Part shown: positions 12,935-25,031 of the stretch, piece after piece
Layout of the letters: every line of letters starts with the position of its first letter
Numbering within the stretch: position 1 is the stretch's first letter
Source: Pogostemon cablin
Taxonomy: Eukaryota; Streptophyta; Magnoliopsida; Lamiales; Lamiaceae
Direction: 5' to 3'
Assembly: GCA_023678885.1 (NCBI GenBank)
Contig: CM042958.1
Span: 9,294,852 to 9,358,851 of the forward strand
DNA: 64,000 nucleotides
The notes under the pieces: generated by a model
Seen by the model: the letters and a program-made list of their open reading frames with translations, nothing else
What the model was told of the DNA's origin: nothing
The model's database searches: none
Program-made: the position numbers and the translations under genes

Positions 12935-13800
12935 CCCACGGATATCACAAGTTTTCTATCATGCAATATACAGAAACCCCCATTCACGGAATACATAGAG
13001 AGTAAAACCATTATACCTCGGCCCATTTGGGCAATTTAAGGGCTGCAGGACACAGGTCCCTCAAAATCCGAATGAGGCTTAGTTTTGCCTCAACCATTTG
13101 GGGGTCACTCCTCGAAATACCGGCAGGAAGGTCATACCACGGGAGTTCACGATCTCCTCATCGGTGTCAGAAACGCCGTTAGATAGTTCTCCGACCGAAC
13201 ACCTAGTGACATAGAATGCCGAGAACACCTCGTTCTCACATGACGGTGTTGATCTGCGAAAATCTGACACCTCCTCGGAGAAGTCACCCCATGACTCAGC
13301 CGTCTCCACGGCCTCCTCGGAGAAGCACTCACTCTTCACCGTCGCTATTTTTCTCGATCACAGAAGCTAGAAGGGAGAGAACGGAGATGTAGTGGGTGAC
13401 GGCAAGAAAAGCCCGAGATAGAATGAAGGGTGACGACCAGAGATCCGATGGAGAAGATGGAGGGGTGATAGAGACGAGCGATAGAGAAAATGAATGGGTG
13501 ACGGAGAGCAAAATTGAGGGGTGACGGCGAGGCGACCAGAAAGAAAATGGAGGGAAGGGTAAGAACAAACCCTAAAGAGGGGAATGGGTATGCAAACCCT
13601 AATGGCAGTAAACGCCAAAACAACATTATTTTATTGTTATTTGCAAACCCCAAAGTGATGGCATTTTTTAAGATTAGTATTGGATCAAGGGGTTGTTTTG
13701 TAAAAAAGTGTGGGCTCCACTTTCCTTTTTTGGAAAGGTAGCAATAGAGGTGGAACACCGTTTTAAGTAAAAAGTTGCAATATAAATGGGACGGAGGGAG
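12935..13800. repeat. Right terminal arm of the large element (inverted copy of the left arm)
   Basis: This is the reverse complement of 6953-7332 joined to 11411-11834, with scattered substitutions. It preserves the uninterrupted hAT target site and about 87 bp lost from the left arm. It contains several tandem-like GTCACCC(C/T)TCCAT units on the minus strand. The pyrimidine-rich segment followed by an ATG-like exon resembles a plant 5' leader and first exon. Confidence 0.8.
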
Positions 13801-13802
13801 TA

Positions 13803-15325
13803 TATCATTATTGCAATTTTTTTTGCGTGTCTGTGCGTATTAGTGTCTATATATTCCTTTGTGCACGTGTTCTGATCAATCGCATATTTTTTGGAATATT
13901 AAATTAAACACAAATTCTTGTATAAATTTAGTTTACAGTATAAAATTTTATGATCCTCTCTTAATCCTATATACTTTAAGTAGGGGTGTTTAATTTAAGA
14001 AAATGTTGTTTTTACAAGAGCTTATGTAAACTCAACTTACATAACAATAACTCTAAATTAAATTACCACTATTTTTTTCTCCATATAATGACTTGTAAGA
14101 AATTAAGAATAATGAAATCAAGAGGTTTTTCCTTTAATCATTCGTCAGAGTTAATTTTTAATTCATTCTCCATTTAAATAATTTTCCTTTTATTTTAGGC
14201 ACATTATATATGTTAAAAAATGCTCACGTAATTTAATGAAATCATTTAATAACTGAGCAACACTAGCATGAAAACGTGAAACCATTTACGTTATTTTAAT
14301 TAATATTAAAAATATATTTTTTATTAAAAAATATTATTAATTTTTATTTATATTATACATTATTAATAAAATAAATTCATCACATTATAGTCACTCAATT
14401 AAGTATTATTTTAACCCAACACAAGTATTTGCCCTGATATGTAACTTTAAGGTTGCTTGCTAAATTAAGTTAACATGCATATTTACTATCGAAATTTGTC
14501 AATTCTCTTCTTAATTTTGGCAAAGATTAAAATATGTTTTAAATACTTAATTTATTTGGGTCAATTAAATTATTTATTGCGCAATGGCAGTATCAACAAG
14601 CCTTCAATCCAAAATAGGTAGTCAACTAACAAGTCTAAATTTTAATTTTTCAAATAATTTTTAATATATTAATTCAAAACATTGTTCTCTATTATTAATA
14701 CTCGAGTGAGTTTATTATCAATACGGTTCCCACGTCATGAAACTTATTTTTGTTAAATTACTTTTTTATTACATAAAAAAATTACTCCTTGAAGAGTAAT
14801 ATTTTTTTATTTAAAAGAATAATAATTCATTTTTCTAAAATATAATTTTTCATTTACTAAAAAGTAATCGATGAATGAGAGTACTCAAATGTTTTGGGTT
14901 AGATACTTTGATAGTGGGTTAAATCAAGTGGTGCTTGACCTAAAATAAAAGATTATAGCTAACTCAAAATTAAAAAGTTATACATATTGATCTCAAACTA
15001 ATTAAAAGATTAACGTAAATTGACTTGATGAGTAAAATATTATGAGTGACATTACACCTTAGATCATGGGTTACGAAACAAATTAGTTCATTAATAATTA
15101 GCATGCATTATTAGAGATGGTTTATAAAAAATAAGTAAGTTATTTTGATAAATTATTATTTTTATACATGCAACTTTTTTTAAAACTGTAAATGTTAACA
15201 TACATGCGTTTTTTGTATGCATTTAATGAACATCAAATAATTCATAATTTAATTTGTGTAATAATTAGCACACAATCTTTATGAATTTTTTTATTGTTAG
15301 TTTAAATGTTTGAATTGATATGCAT
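13803..15325. other. AT-rich intergenic DNA
   Basis: Very AT-rich, with only short chance reading frames. I found no splice-linked coding, RNA gene or bounded repeat here. Confidence 0.6.
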
Positions 15326-16122
15326 AAAATTTAGGAATTTTTTCAATCCAAGATATGAATTATATGTTAACTATCGATTTAAGGCTTGAATTATTTTTTT
15401 TATCGATTCAGGGTTCAATTAATTTAAAACTATCAGTTCAAGGCTTAGAGCCCTACCACCGTCAATTCTTCCTTTTAACGGAACTGAAGAGCAGAATTGG
15501 TTATCAAAGCGCCACCAGAATTGTCACAATTCTAGCAAATTACTCCACTCTCAACGTGTCTCTACGCAGCAGAATCATAATTTCATCTCCCCTGTTGATT
15601 CAAATTCGCATATCCATAATAGAATTCCACCGCAATGGGGACTCCTCGGTGGTTGCCGCTGTCAGTCCATTCAAAGGATTCAAATAAATATTTTCGATCT
15701 ATGCAGTCAAATCCATGAATAAATCATAAAAAAGTTCGACTCACCACGCTGGAATTGTACCAATTCTAATGGCAAAAAATAAAAAATAAAAAAATAGCGA
15801 ATACCAGATCAACAAAAAAATAAAAAAAAAAACCATAAAGCGCGATACGAATGACAAGTGCAGGCGGTTGAATTTGCAGATCGGAGATGTAACCTTTTTG
15901 TGCCATAATTTATGGTCAGCTTCGAGTGAAGTTGATGGGTGGAGGCTATTACAGTAGGTACAACTCTTCGGTTTCTGTTAAAATAAGAATTGACGGTGTT
16001 AGAGCTTAAAGCCTTAAATCAATAGTTTAAATTAATTGGGCCTTGAATCGATAAAAATAATAATTCAAACCTTAAATAGATAGTTAACATATAATTCTTG
16101 GATTAAAAAATTCCTAAAATTT
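15326..16122. mobile_element. Non-autonomous element with about 150-bp terminal inverted repeats
   Basis: The left end AAATTTAGGAATTTTTT and the next roughly 150 bases (TTAACTATCGATTTAAGGCTT, ATCGATTCA, ACCGTCAATTCTT) recur inverted at 15970-16122. The centre (about 500 bp) has no transposase; an open frame at 15355-15687 runs across arm and centre and looks accidental. Long arms without a gene suggest a Mutator-like non-autonomous element, but I could not define a clean 9-bp target duplication. Confidence 0.65.
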
Positions 16123-18876
16123 ATCATATATTCACATGTACAATGAACTTTATTTAATTATTCAGCGAATTTAGGTGTTTTTAAACACACACAAAAAATC
16201 TTAAAACAAACCCACCCTCTTCAAATCCTTTTACATTTTAATAATGCCAAAATTTAATTAACACAAAAACATTTGGCACAAGTGATTGTAATAAGGTGAC
16301 ATGTGTCCTGAAAATCGAGTGATATGTAATAAATGGTGACGTCTATTTTTATAATGTTTATGCAATCATATTAAGCTGTACAACACTCGCAACTTTTTTA
16401 TTTTTATCAAAAAAAAAAAATATATCTCTTTTTCTCTGCATATCTCTCTCACATCACGCGTTTGCTTCGACAAGAAGTACTACACAATTAGCACCAGAAT
16501 CTTGTTTCTCACAAATATTTCATGCACGTAATAAGTTCTGTTAGATTTATTTTACAAAATATTCGATATTAAATTTTTAAAACGAGTAAAATTAATTTAG
16601 ATTGGAATTTGAAGAGGAATTTCATAAATTTAGATGTTTTTTTATAGTGGGAATTTCATTAAGAATACCACTGTTGGGTTTCATAAATTTAATTGCTAAA
16701 CTTTGAACATGTTTGTCTACTAAATAATTTTTTTTTAAATACATTCATAATAAATCAATAATAATTTATTTATAGAGAAAAAGAACTTTCAAACTTTTAA
16801 CTCAGATGAATCAAACCAACTACCACCCTGCACCTTCCCCAACAACCTACACACAAAACAAAGTTTAAATAACAAAATATGAGAATCATTGTCATTGACA
16901 CACAAACAACTAATGTAAATAATACTAATAACAATTATTATTATTAATTACGAATTATTATTACTATTTAAGAGTTTTTCAACAATAAATAAATTGTCTT
17001 ATTGTATTTGTATTTATTGAATATATCTATTTAAAATAAAATAAAAAAAAAGCCAAACTGAGTTAATAAAGAATAATATTCATGCCAGTTAACAACATTA
17101 TTGTAAATTAAAATGAAATAGAGAAGTCATTTTCAATCTCTCTCAGACCATGGTGGCTAAACTGCACTTTTTGAGGACAGCTTCAATCTCAACTACCTCT
17201 TCAAATAGCCCACCCTTCAATTAATCTTAATTACACTAGCTAGTCATCCCTCCCCCCACCCCACACCTAAAAAAAATGTTAATAAAAGTTACCCTTTGAC
17301 TATCCTAAATAAAATAGATGATTAAGTGAAAATGTTAAATTTAAAATTTAATTATAATGTAATATTATTTGATTGAGTATTATTTTATTTTAGAGTGTGA
17401 AGATAAATTTCGGACATATCATAAAACAAGAATTTGCTAATTGAACAAATGAATTATAAAAAATATTATACTCAGTGAGCCTAGAATGTACTGTTAATTT
17501 TATCATTTTGATTCGTTATATTATAAATTATTCATTTTTAGTAAATATGATTCATACATCCAGCAGTAGAATTAAAAATAATTACACAAAATTCAATATC
17601 TTATCCTTTTAAATTTAAAGATGAAATAACATTAAAAACTTATCAACTACAAATAGTTTACTCCTTGATCCAAAAAAAAATCTATTGTAGATTGAGGAAG
17701 GAGTAATATAATTTACTATTTTTTAATCGAATGAAATAAAGATACTCATATTTAATATACTCTTTCTTTCTCGTTTAATATTTTTAAGTGGAATTCACAC
17801 GAAATAATTAATATATTTTTAATGAGTAACACACAATACTAATATAAATATCTATTATACATTAAAATATTATATTGTATATGCGTAAAAAACAGATATC
17901 AACCTTTGATCGGAATAGATGAAGTATATATTTAGCATTTCTTAATTGCTAGATTGTTATCTCTTACATAATATTTTTTCTTTATTTTGTTCATTAGACA
18001 ATGTTATACTAATTAATACTCCATCGAATGAATATTTTATGTGAGACTATTAAGACAATTAATTACTGTCAAATAAATTATAATTAATTTTCTTTTGATC
18101 AATGCCTTAAGTTTTTATAATTGTACGTACGTCGTCTGCATACATTAATGTATTATTACGTACACTCATTTTATTATATAATATGATATGAAGACATTAT
18201 GGGAATATTAATTTAAGTTTGACCATAACAAACCATACACTATATTAAATTCATTAAATAATTCATACTCCATTTTTATCATCTTAAGCATTATATAATT
18301 AAAGACAATCTTTTTTTTAAGAAGTTGTTCATGTGAAACGATTAATTAGACGCATTATAATATAATTGTTATATAAATAGAGTATATTACTAATATTTAA
18401 ATTATATTATTCTAAGGCATAACGATTATTAAAAATAATTCTAAAATATAGTACTCTAATTTACTATAAACCGTACATAAAACAATTTTTTTAGAATGAA
18501 ATTTAGAGTTAATATGGAAGTAAAAGTAGGGCCCGCTGGGCACTAGCTTCTATCGTTATCTAGAAGTTTTGAATATCATGGAAATCAACAATACCCAAAT
18601 TTTTGATACGGGAACAAATAGTCGTTAACTGTAAACACGACTTTGGTTACTGGGATGAGAGCATTTTGCAACCCCAGAAACGCGATTATGGCACAAACAG
18701 TTTGTGATTATTTTACTCTTCCACTCGATCAGCATGCCAGCTAAAACTTGGAGTAAAACAATCGTTTCACATGTCTATACTCTAATACCAAGAATTTATG
18801 GGCAATTTTTTGTGCATAAGCTACTATATCCCCTCGTGTGTCTATAATTTCTAGGTATAGATTAATAAAATTGTTA
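16123..18876. other. AT-rich intergenic DNA
   Basis: Mostly AT-rich, with scattered short homopolymers. A less AT-rich patch at about 18570-18740 (ACGACTTTGGTTACTGGGAT, AACGCGATTATGGCAC) could be a gene or transposon relic, but no frame or family is evident. Confidence 0.5.
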
Positions 18877-19140
18877 CTCCACGTCCTAAAAAAAATATAC
18901 TCCATTTCATACCTTCTTCATTTATTAATTTCATAATACCTTTCAAGTTTCTTAAAAAAAATTACACCGTTATTAATAACGTCGAAAGATATTTTAATTT
19001 TAAAATAGTCATTTTCGCTTCATACATATATAATATTATTTTACAATTTATTTATTACTTAAAAATAATAAAATAATACTAAAAAAAGAAAAACAATGTC
19101 AAATGTAAACATTTTATCATATTGTGAGACAGATGGAGAA
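18877..19140. mobile_element. Degenerate Stowaway-like MITE
   Basis: The left end CTCCACGTCCTAAAAA preceded by TA (18875-18876) pairs loosely with the right end TGTGAGACAGATGGAGAA followed by TA (19141-19142). It is 264 bp, AT-rich and non-coding. It lies about 360 bp downstream of the sigma-factor gene. Confidence 0.55.
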
Positions 19141-19499
19141 TATTTTAGAGTTTTAAATTATAATATAAATTACGTTGCTTGTATTATGTGGTGTGTAATT
19201 TTTGTAAATAAAGTTTATTTAGAGATTTTTTATATTGACTTTATTACCATTTGTGGAAGATGAAAATTTTTATGACACGAACAAAATGAAAAATCCCCAG
19301 AGACAGTGGTTTTTAGTTTATTTTTAAATTAAATGGGAGCATCATACTTATAAAACATTGCGATGCATATGAAAATTCTTTACATATCAGCCCTTTTAAG
19401 AAAGGAAAAATGAAATATTTTCTACATGAATGATTACATATTTATAAAAGATTATATTCTACTACTGTATAACAAAGTAATGGCAGCTGAGAAAACTGA

Positions 19500-22400
19500 T
19501 TACACCATATGTACATACTGGCTCAAATTTTGGAGAGAATCCTCATTCCTAACTTTGCAAGAGCTGCTCTCTCTAGTTTTCTTATCCACTCTTTGCTTAC
19601 ACAAAAATGCCTCCCGATTTCTTCGAGCGATTTGCACTGCCGGTTCCCCAGTCCAAATCGCAGGATTATGACCTGTTTCTCTCTTGGCTCTAACCCATTA
19701 AGAAGTGTGTAAACATCATTGATCATATGTTGTCTAAATACTGATTCTTCGGGGCTCATTATTGAAGTATCAGCTGTAATTTCCTGCAAATTTGTTGGGA
19801 AACAGGTTCAATATACAACAGAAGTTCCATGAATGAGGAGAATCTTGAAAACAAGTATCCAATGAGGACAAGTAAACCCATTGGCTCTAGATTCTGTGAA
19901 TCGCGGGCATCAATGAACGAGAAAAAGAGAGACATGATTGCAAACTTCAATCTTACCATATAGTTAATGTTGATGTTCTCCCCTATTTTCTGATCAATTG
20001 ATCCCACAACTCTAAGGCATTTGCTTGCTGACACAATCTTAGCTATAGATAGACCAGTAAACTTGGCAATTTCAGAGTCATCTGGATATCTTCCATTGCT
20101 GGTGCTAAGGGCCTTTCGTGCTTTCTGTACTTGATTTATTGCCTTGGTTAAAGTGCACTGAAACAGAAATAGAGTAGCAAAATTATGGAACCTAATATCT
20201 TCAGCTATGCCATTTATTGCAAAGGTATAGATTTTGAAAGATATGTGGCTTCACAAGAAAAAACAAAAGAAAAAGGAGCCATACAGGAATTCGGATTCCT
20301 CTAGCATGCCTTGCCACCAAGGTTGATATTCCTTTCCTAATCCAGTATTGGACATATGTCGAGAATTTGTATCCTCTTGATTGATCAAATCTTTCTGCAC
20401 CTTGTAACACACCCAAGTTTCCCGCCTGTAAACAATCATAATATGATGTCAAGGTTGAATAAGCAAGAATTTAGGTGATTCTATAATTATACAAATAATT
20501 TGCATCTAATCCATCATCCAGTTTCTTCGTTTTTGCACCACAGGACTCTGTCAGTACTATCAAGTGAATGTGCTATTATAAAAGGAACTTAAACCATACA
20601 AAAGGATAGGAAACCTGGATCAAATCCTCAAAGGCTACTCCAAGTCCTCGATAATTTCTTGCAATAAATAAAACCAGGGAACGAGTGGTTCTCAGAAGCT
20701 CGTCCCTGCAATGCCAACCATAATACAAACGTCGTTGCAATTCTTTCTTTTCAACTCCAGCAGCTTCAGCCCAGCAACTCAAGCTAGGTACTTGACCAGT
20801 TTCCTCTTCTAGGGTCAACCTGAGTTTTTCCAATTCCGCAACCAACTGCAAAGTGCAATCATTACATTGATTATAAGACACAAATTTTCTTAAATATTCA
20901 GAAACCACTTCTTGGATTGAAGAACTGAAACAACCTTAACTCCACTTGACATTTCTCCCTCATTCCTAGCAATTTTTTGTCTTTTATTTCTAGATCTCAA
21001 GGTTCTTTTAGAAGAGGCAAATTTAGGCTGGTGAGGATCATTTGAGATGGTTCCTGAGGATGATTCTTTCACAAATGTGTCATTCTCCTTCTTCAAAGTA
21101 CGTTTTCTTCTCAATTTTCTGAGTTCTTTCTTCCCAGAGTGAACAACCACCTTGTCCACATGATTATCCATGGGGTTATTTAGCCTGGGCTCTTCAACAA
21201 TCTCAGCGGGTGCATTAGACAAATCAAAAGAATTTGAGGAATTAAGGGTCCTGGATAGACATGAATGGAACAATCTTAGAGCTCCAAGTCTTTCTAATTG
21301 CTCCAGAATATCTCTTTCCAACCTTACCGCATGAGAGTCAGAAAACATGTATTCCAACATATCAAGGTTTTTCATCAACAATCTGTACCGTGATACTTGA
21401 GCTGCTTGTAAGCAAGCAAGGTATCCCCACTTAACATCTTTGTCAATATTTTGGATGTCGTCATCAAGTAATCTGCATAAACCATCACCAGAACCCTTCC
21501 TAAGCGCTTCCTGAACAAATATATGTAAGCAAGCAAGGGAATATTTGTAGCCAATAAGAGTTTCAAATATGTTTCCATAAATCTCATACCAAAATTTCGT
21601 GCAATTAGACCATTATAGCTTTCACTGAACTATAAACAGACACATGGTATAAATGTTTCTTAACCAAGCAAAGTAACTAATGAATTGGAAAAGCAACCTT
21701 TACATCTCTAGATTCCAATGAATGCTTCTCCCAAAGCTGATGGGAAGACGAACAAACTTGTGCCCTGGTAGTATCATTCAGTGTTTCCACCTCAGCACCC
21801 AATCTCGCCAAGAAATGTGAATTATCGCTGCCTCTACCTGTATGGTTTGTAGACCAATATAAGGAGAATATTCCAATCAACCCACAGAGAGAGTTGACCC
21901 CAATAAAACTAGAGTTAGGCATGTTTAATCACTTTCGGATGCTATAAAATATCTGAACCCCTGACTATCATCTATATTCTAAGATTGATAGAAATCAGCA
22001 CCCTAAACAAGAGAAGATGCAAAATGTACGGTAAACTATTCTTGGGAAGTGGTTTAATTAACTATAAGTACTCCTCTCTTAAATATTTTTTGTGAGAGGA
22101 TATTAAATTTTCCAGTTCCATTATGCCGGAAGGTCAAAGAAACAATTTTTTTTTTTTTTGGTGAGCTCAAAATTTTCAGCTATCCTTGTACCCTAATTTG
22201 ACATGATAATAAGAAGCACAAACCCTAATCAGTTGGGATTATCACAAATATCAACTTAATCTAATATCTTATCAGAAGCTTCATAAATAAAAGCTCATGG
22301 CAGAATAGACAGAAGATATAAAGTTTGAGAACAATAGATTCAGCAAATATCACCAGCTGATCCACAAAATAACCAGACCTGGAATCATAGTTATATAACA

Positions 22401-23290
22401 AGCAAGAACCATGTGGCTTAAGAACTCTAGCTAATGATACAATCTGATAATTTTAGATAAATCATCACATTTTCTAAAGAGAACCCTTTAGAGTAAACCA
22501 TGAACATTAACATTCCTACGTCCACATTTAAGTGCAATTGCATTAATATAAGAGGCTGGTAAAGTGCATTCAGGAGCTTAAAAGCCAAAGACTTCTTGAT
22601 AGTTATATTGACAGAACTACACACTCTCTCTCCCACAGAAAAACTGGATTAAAGTTCACCGTCCCTAAAATTTTGAATTCAATGTATAATGCAAGCACTG
22701 CAGCTTATCCTCGTTAACAATAAAACATGCCTATTAACACAAGTTACATTATCATAGAGAAATATCAATTTTGGTCCTGTATTTTTTTCAAAATCCAATT
22801 TTAATCCTGTAACTTTTGATATTTTCAATTTTAGTCATTTTAGTTTCAATTTTGGTTAACTTTTAAATTTTCAATTTTACTCCTATAAGTTCAAATTTAG
22901 TCCTGTATCTTTTTAAATTATCAAAATTAGTCTTGTATCTTTTGACATATGATATAATTTATAATAGGATTAATTTTGAAAATTCAAAAAGATACGGGGC
23001 TAAATTTGAAACTTATAGGACTAAAATTGAAATTTTAAAAGTTATATGACCAAAATTGAAACTAAAATGACTAAAATTAAAAATACCAAAAGTTATAAGA
23101 CTAAAATTGAATTTTAAAAAAGATACAGGACCAAAATTGATATTTTATCATATTACAGGAAAAAAAAAAAAAACCATTTGCAAGAATCGATGGACTCACA
23201 GGAATATGAAGAAGGCAAGGATGATGAACTTGTGGAGAGAGGGGATTGGACTGAAAGACCACACCAATTGATGTTAAGCCTAAAACCCAT
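19500..23290 (-). CDS. Plastid RNA polymerase sigma-70 factor, SIGC/SIG3-like, frameshifted near the end
   Basis: Seven exons, all GT-AG and joining in phase: 23290-23200, 21837-21698, 21510-20935, 20845-20615, 20425-20285, 20157-19957 and 19783-19523. The start, MGFRLNINWCGLSVQSPLST, looks like a Ser-rich plastid transit peptide. Exon 3 is a variable basic domain (about residues 78-269). Region 1.2/2 follows (RRLYYGWHCRDELLRTTRSL, GLGVAFEDLIQ, GVLQGAERFDQSRGYKFSTY, WIRKGIS), then region 3 (VSASKCLRVVGSID) and region 4 with the helix-turn-helix (GLEPREKQVIILRFGL, SLEEIGRH, VSKEWIRKLERAALAKL). Such factors direct the plastid-encoded polymerase to plastid promoters. The frame as read stops at 19523 (about 546 aa). 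Shifting frame near 19552 opens RNEDSLQNLSQYVHMV up to a TAA at 19500, the more natural end. The SIGC/SIG3 assignment rests on the N-terminus and layout and is likely, not proven. Confidence 0.85.
22761..23144. mobile_element. Foldback MITE in intron 1 of the sigma-factor gene
   Basis: The 384-bp segment is an almost complete palindrome: AATATCAATTTTGGTCCTGT at the left matches its reverse complement ending at 23144, and each arm consists of diverged copies of a TTTTAGTCCTATAACTTTT-like unit. It has no coding content. It lies in the 1.36-kb first intron (23199-21838), so the pre-mRNA would carry a long hairpin. Confidence 0.8.
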
Positions 23291-23506
23291 CAACAAAAAT
23301 GTGCTTTATTTGAAAGCGGAGTGGTAATCAAAATCAAATTTGGGTATTAAAATTGATGAGAAGTGGAGTGGAGGAGTGCTGATGATGAAATATCTATGGT
23401 AGAAGGGTGGGCGTGAGAGACACAGCCACAAGTTTCCAATCTGAAGCACAGGGTCGATTGCGATTCACACGTTTTTTTCTTAAAACTCTCAAACACTACA
23501 AACATT

Positions 23507-24295
23507 TAGGGGTGGGTATCGGATCGGGTTTCGGGTAATTCGGGTTTCGGGCCCATGTACCCCGAAATTTCGAGTTTGGAATCCCATTACCCGAACCCGA
23601 GCCGGTTATTTCATTACCCGAAATTTCGGGTACCCGAAGCGGGTTATCCGGTTTTTGCATCATTTTTCCTATTTTATAATTATTGAATAACTTATCAAAT
23701 TCAAGTAAAAAATTCAGCTGGATTGTTGGACAAAGAGCGACCCTGACTCCTCAAACTAAGACAGAGAAATAAGAAGAAAATAATTGAAGAATTACAAGAA
23801 ACGAAAGAGGAAAGAAATGAAAAAAAAAAAAGAAAGAAAGAAAGAGGAAAGATGTTAAATTATCTTGGCCTATTGGAAAATTTCGAATCGATCGGATGAA
23901 TCATGGCGCCATGGTGGTGTGGCCGTGTAGATTGGGTGAGCGGAGGTGTCTGGTGAGCAGCCGAGTAGGTGAGGACGGCGTGAGGTGAGAAAATGAGAAA
24001 TGGAGTGGAGGGCCTTGAGGCTGGAGGCGTGAATGCCTGAGATGAGATGTGAAGAACAGAAGCTCTAGTTAGTTACTAAAATTAGAATTAGTATTAGTAT
24101 ATATATTTTAAAAAAAATTAAACCGGGTAACCCGATCGGGTAATTTTTAATACCCGTTACCCGATCCGATAATAAGCAGCTGGGTTCGGGTTTACCCGAA
24201 ACTCGAAATTACTCGAAAAAACCGGGTTTTTCGGGTAATTTTTAACCGGATTGGTTTGGGTACCCGAAATCCGAAAAAAAAAATGTCCACCCCTA
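23507..24295. mobile_element. Non-autonomous hAT element (789 bp)
   Basis: The ends are TAGGGGTGGG (23507) and GTCCACCCCTA (24295). Subterminal DNA is packed with CGGGTAATT/ACCCGAA/GGGTACCCG motifs in both orientations. No transposase frame is present. The target duplication is not clean; AAACAT occurs near both ends (23500-23505 and 24299-24304). The ends share TAGGGGTG with the larger hAT at 7333 but the interior differs. Confidence 0.7.
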
Positions 24296-25031
24296 CTGAA
24301 ACATCCATACATCAACTAACACGGGGCAGGGTGGGTGAAGATAGACCCCCAATTACTCAATGCATTTTGATTTATTCTTTTATTGCATCCTTTAAATCAT
24401 TATCGTTTAAATAGTGTTGTTTTTGTTTTTAAATGATCACGAAAGCATTATTATGTGATTTTGATAATTTACCATCACCTCTAAAGTTTGTCTTTATGAC
24501 CATTTGTAAAGGAGTATTATAAACAATGAATTGAGTAATCAATTACATAATTTTTTTTTAAAGTTAAGATTTGTTTGAAAATTTAAACCAATAAATGTCA
24601 TACCAAGGAAATAGGAAATAGAAAGAAATGAGAAGAGTGTCCTTCAATTATCTATAATGATTCCCAAAGAATTAACATATTAATAGGAGTGTAAAAACAT
24701 ACACTTACCTCTACGGTAATGATTCTCCACTTTCACAAGTCTCCCAACACCCCTTTAATTCTCTCTGAATTCAATAATTACAAAATTATCCTAACGCACC
24801 ACATATGATATGGTAAAGAGTAGTGTTGCAAAGTTAATAGTTGGTCAAATAACTATACCTGATCTTTCTCTTGTAGCCTACAAAATAAATAAAGGAAAAA
24901 AGAAAAAAGAGGACCCAAATAGTAGCTTAGAAAGTTTCATTGAACGGACAGATTGTTCATAATCCCGATGCTGTAATTCTGTAATTCGAACACCTCTACA
25001 TGTGTATATACTTCTCACGGATTTACAAATA
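24296..25031. other. Intergenic and 3' UTR side of the ALA2-type gene
   Basis: AT-rich spacer between the hAT element and the ALA2 stop codon at 25032-25034. The part nearest the stop (about 24870-25031) is likely 3' UTR. I found no other gene or bounded repeat. Confidence 0.5.

Larger units (their letters stand above)
6953..13800. mobile_element. Large TA-flanked element with about 0.8-kb terminal inverted repeats
   Basis: The left end CTCCCTCCGTCCCATTTATA (6953 on) is mirrored at the right end (to 13800), and both sides are flanked by TA (6951-6952 and 13801-13802), as in Stowaway/Tc1-mariner-like elements. The inverted match is not limited to the tips: 6953-7332 plus 11411-about 11834 pairs with about 12935-13800, so the arms are roughly 800-870 bp each. 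The left arm is interrupted by the hAT element at 7333-11402 and lacks about 87 bp present in the right arm. Without the hAT insert the element is about 2.8 kb. No transposase of its own was found, so it is non-autonomous. The arms carry leader-like and exon-like sequence (see 11483-11746), suggesting gene capture. Confidence 0.8.

Noticed and set aside
13079..13758. Several overlapping open frames on the minus strand
   Set aside because: They lie within the right arm of the large element; only the exon-like part was kept, as a captured fragment rather than a host gene.
15355..15687. 110-codon open frame
   Set aside because: Runs from a terminal inverted repeat into the centre of a non-autonomous element; no family resemblance or codon pattern.
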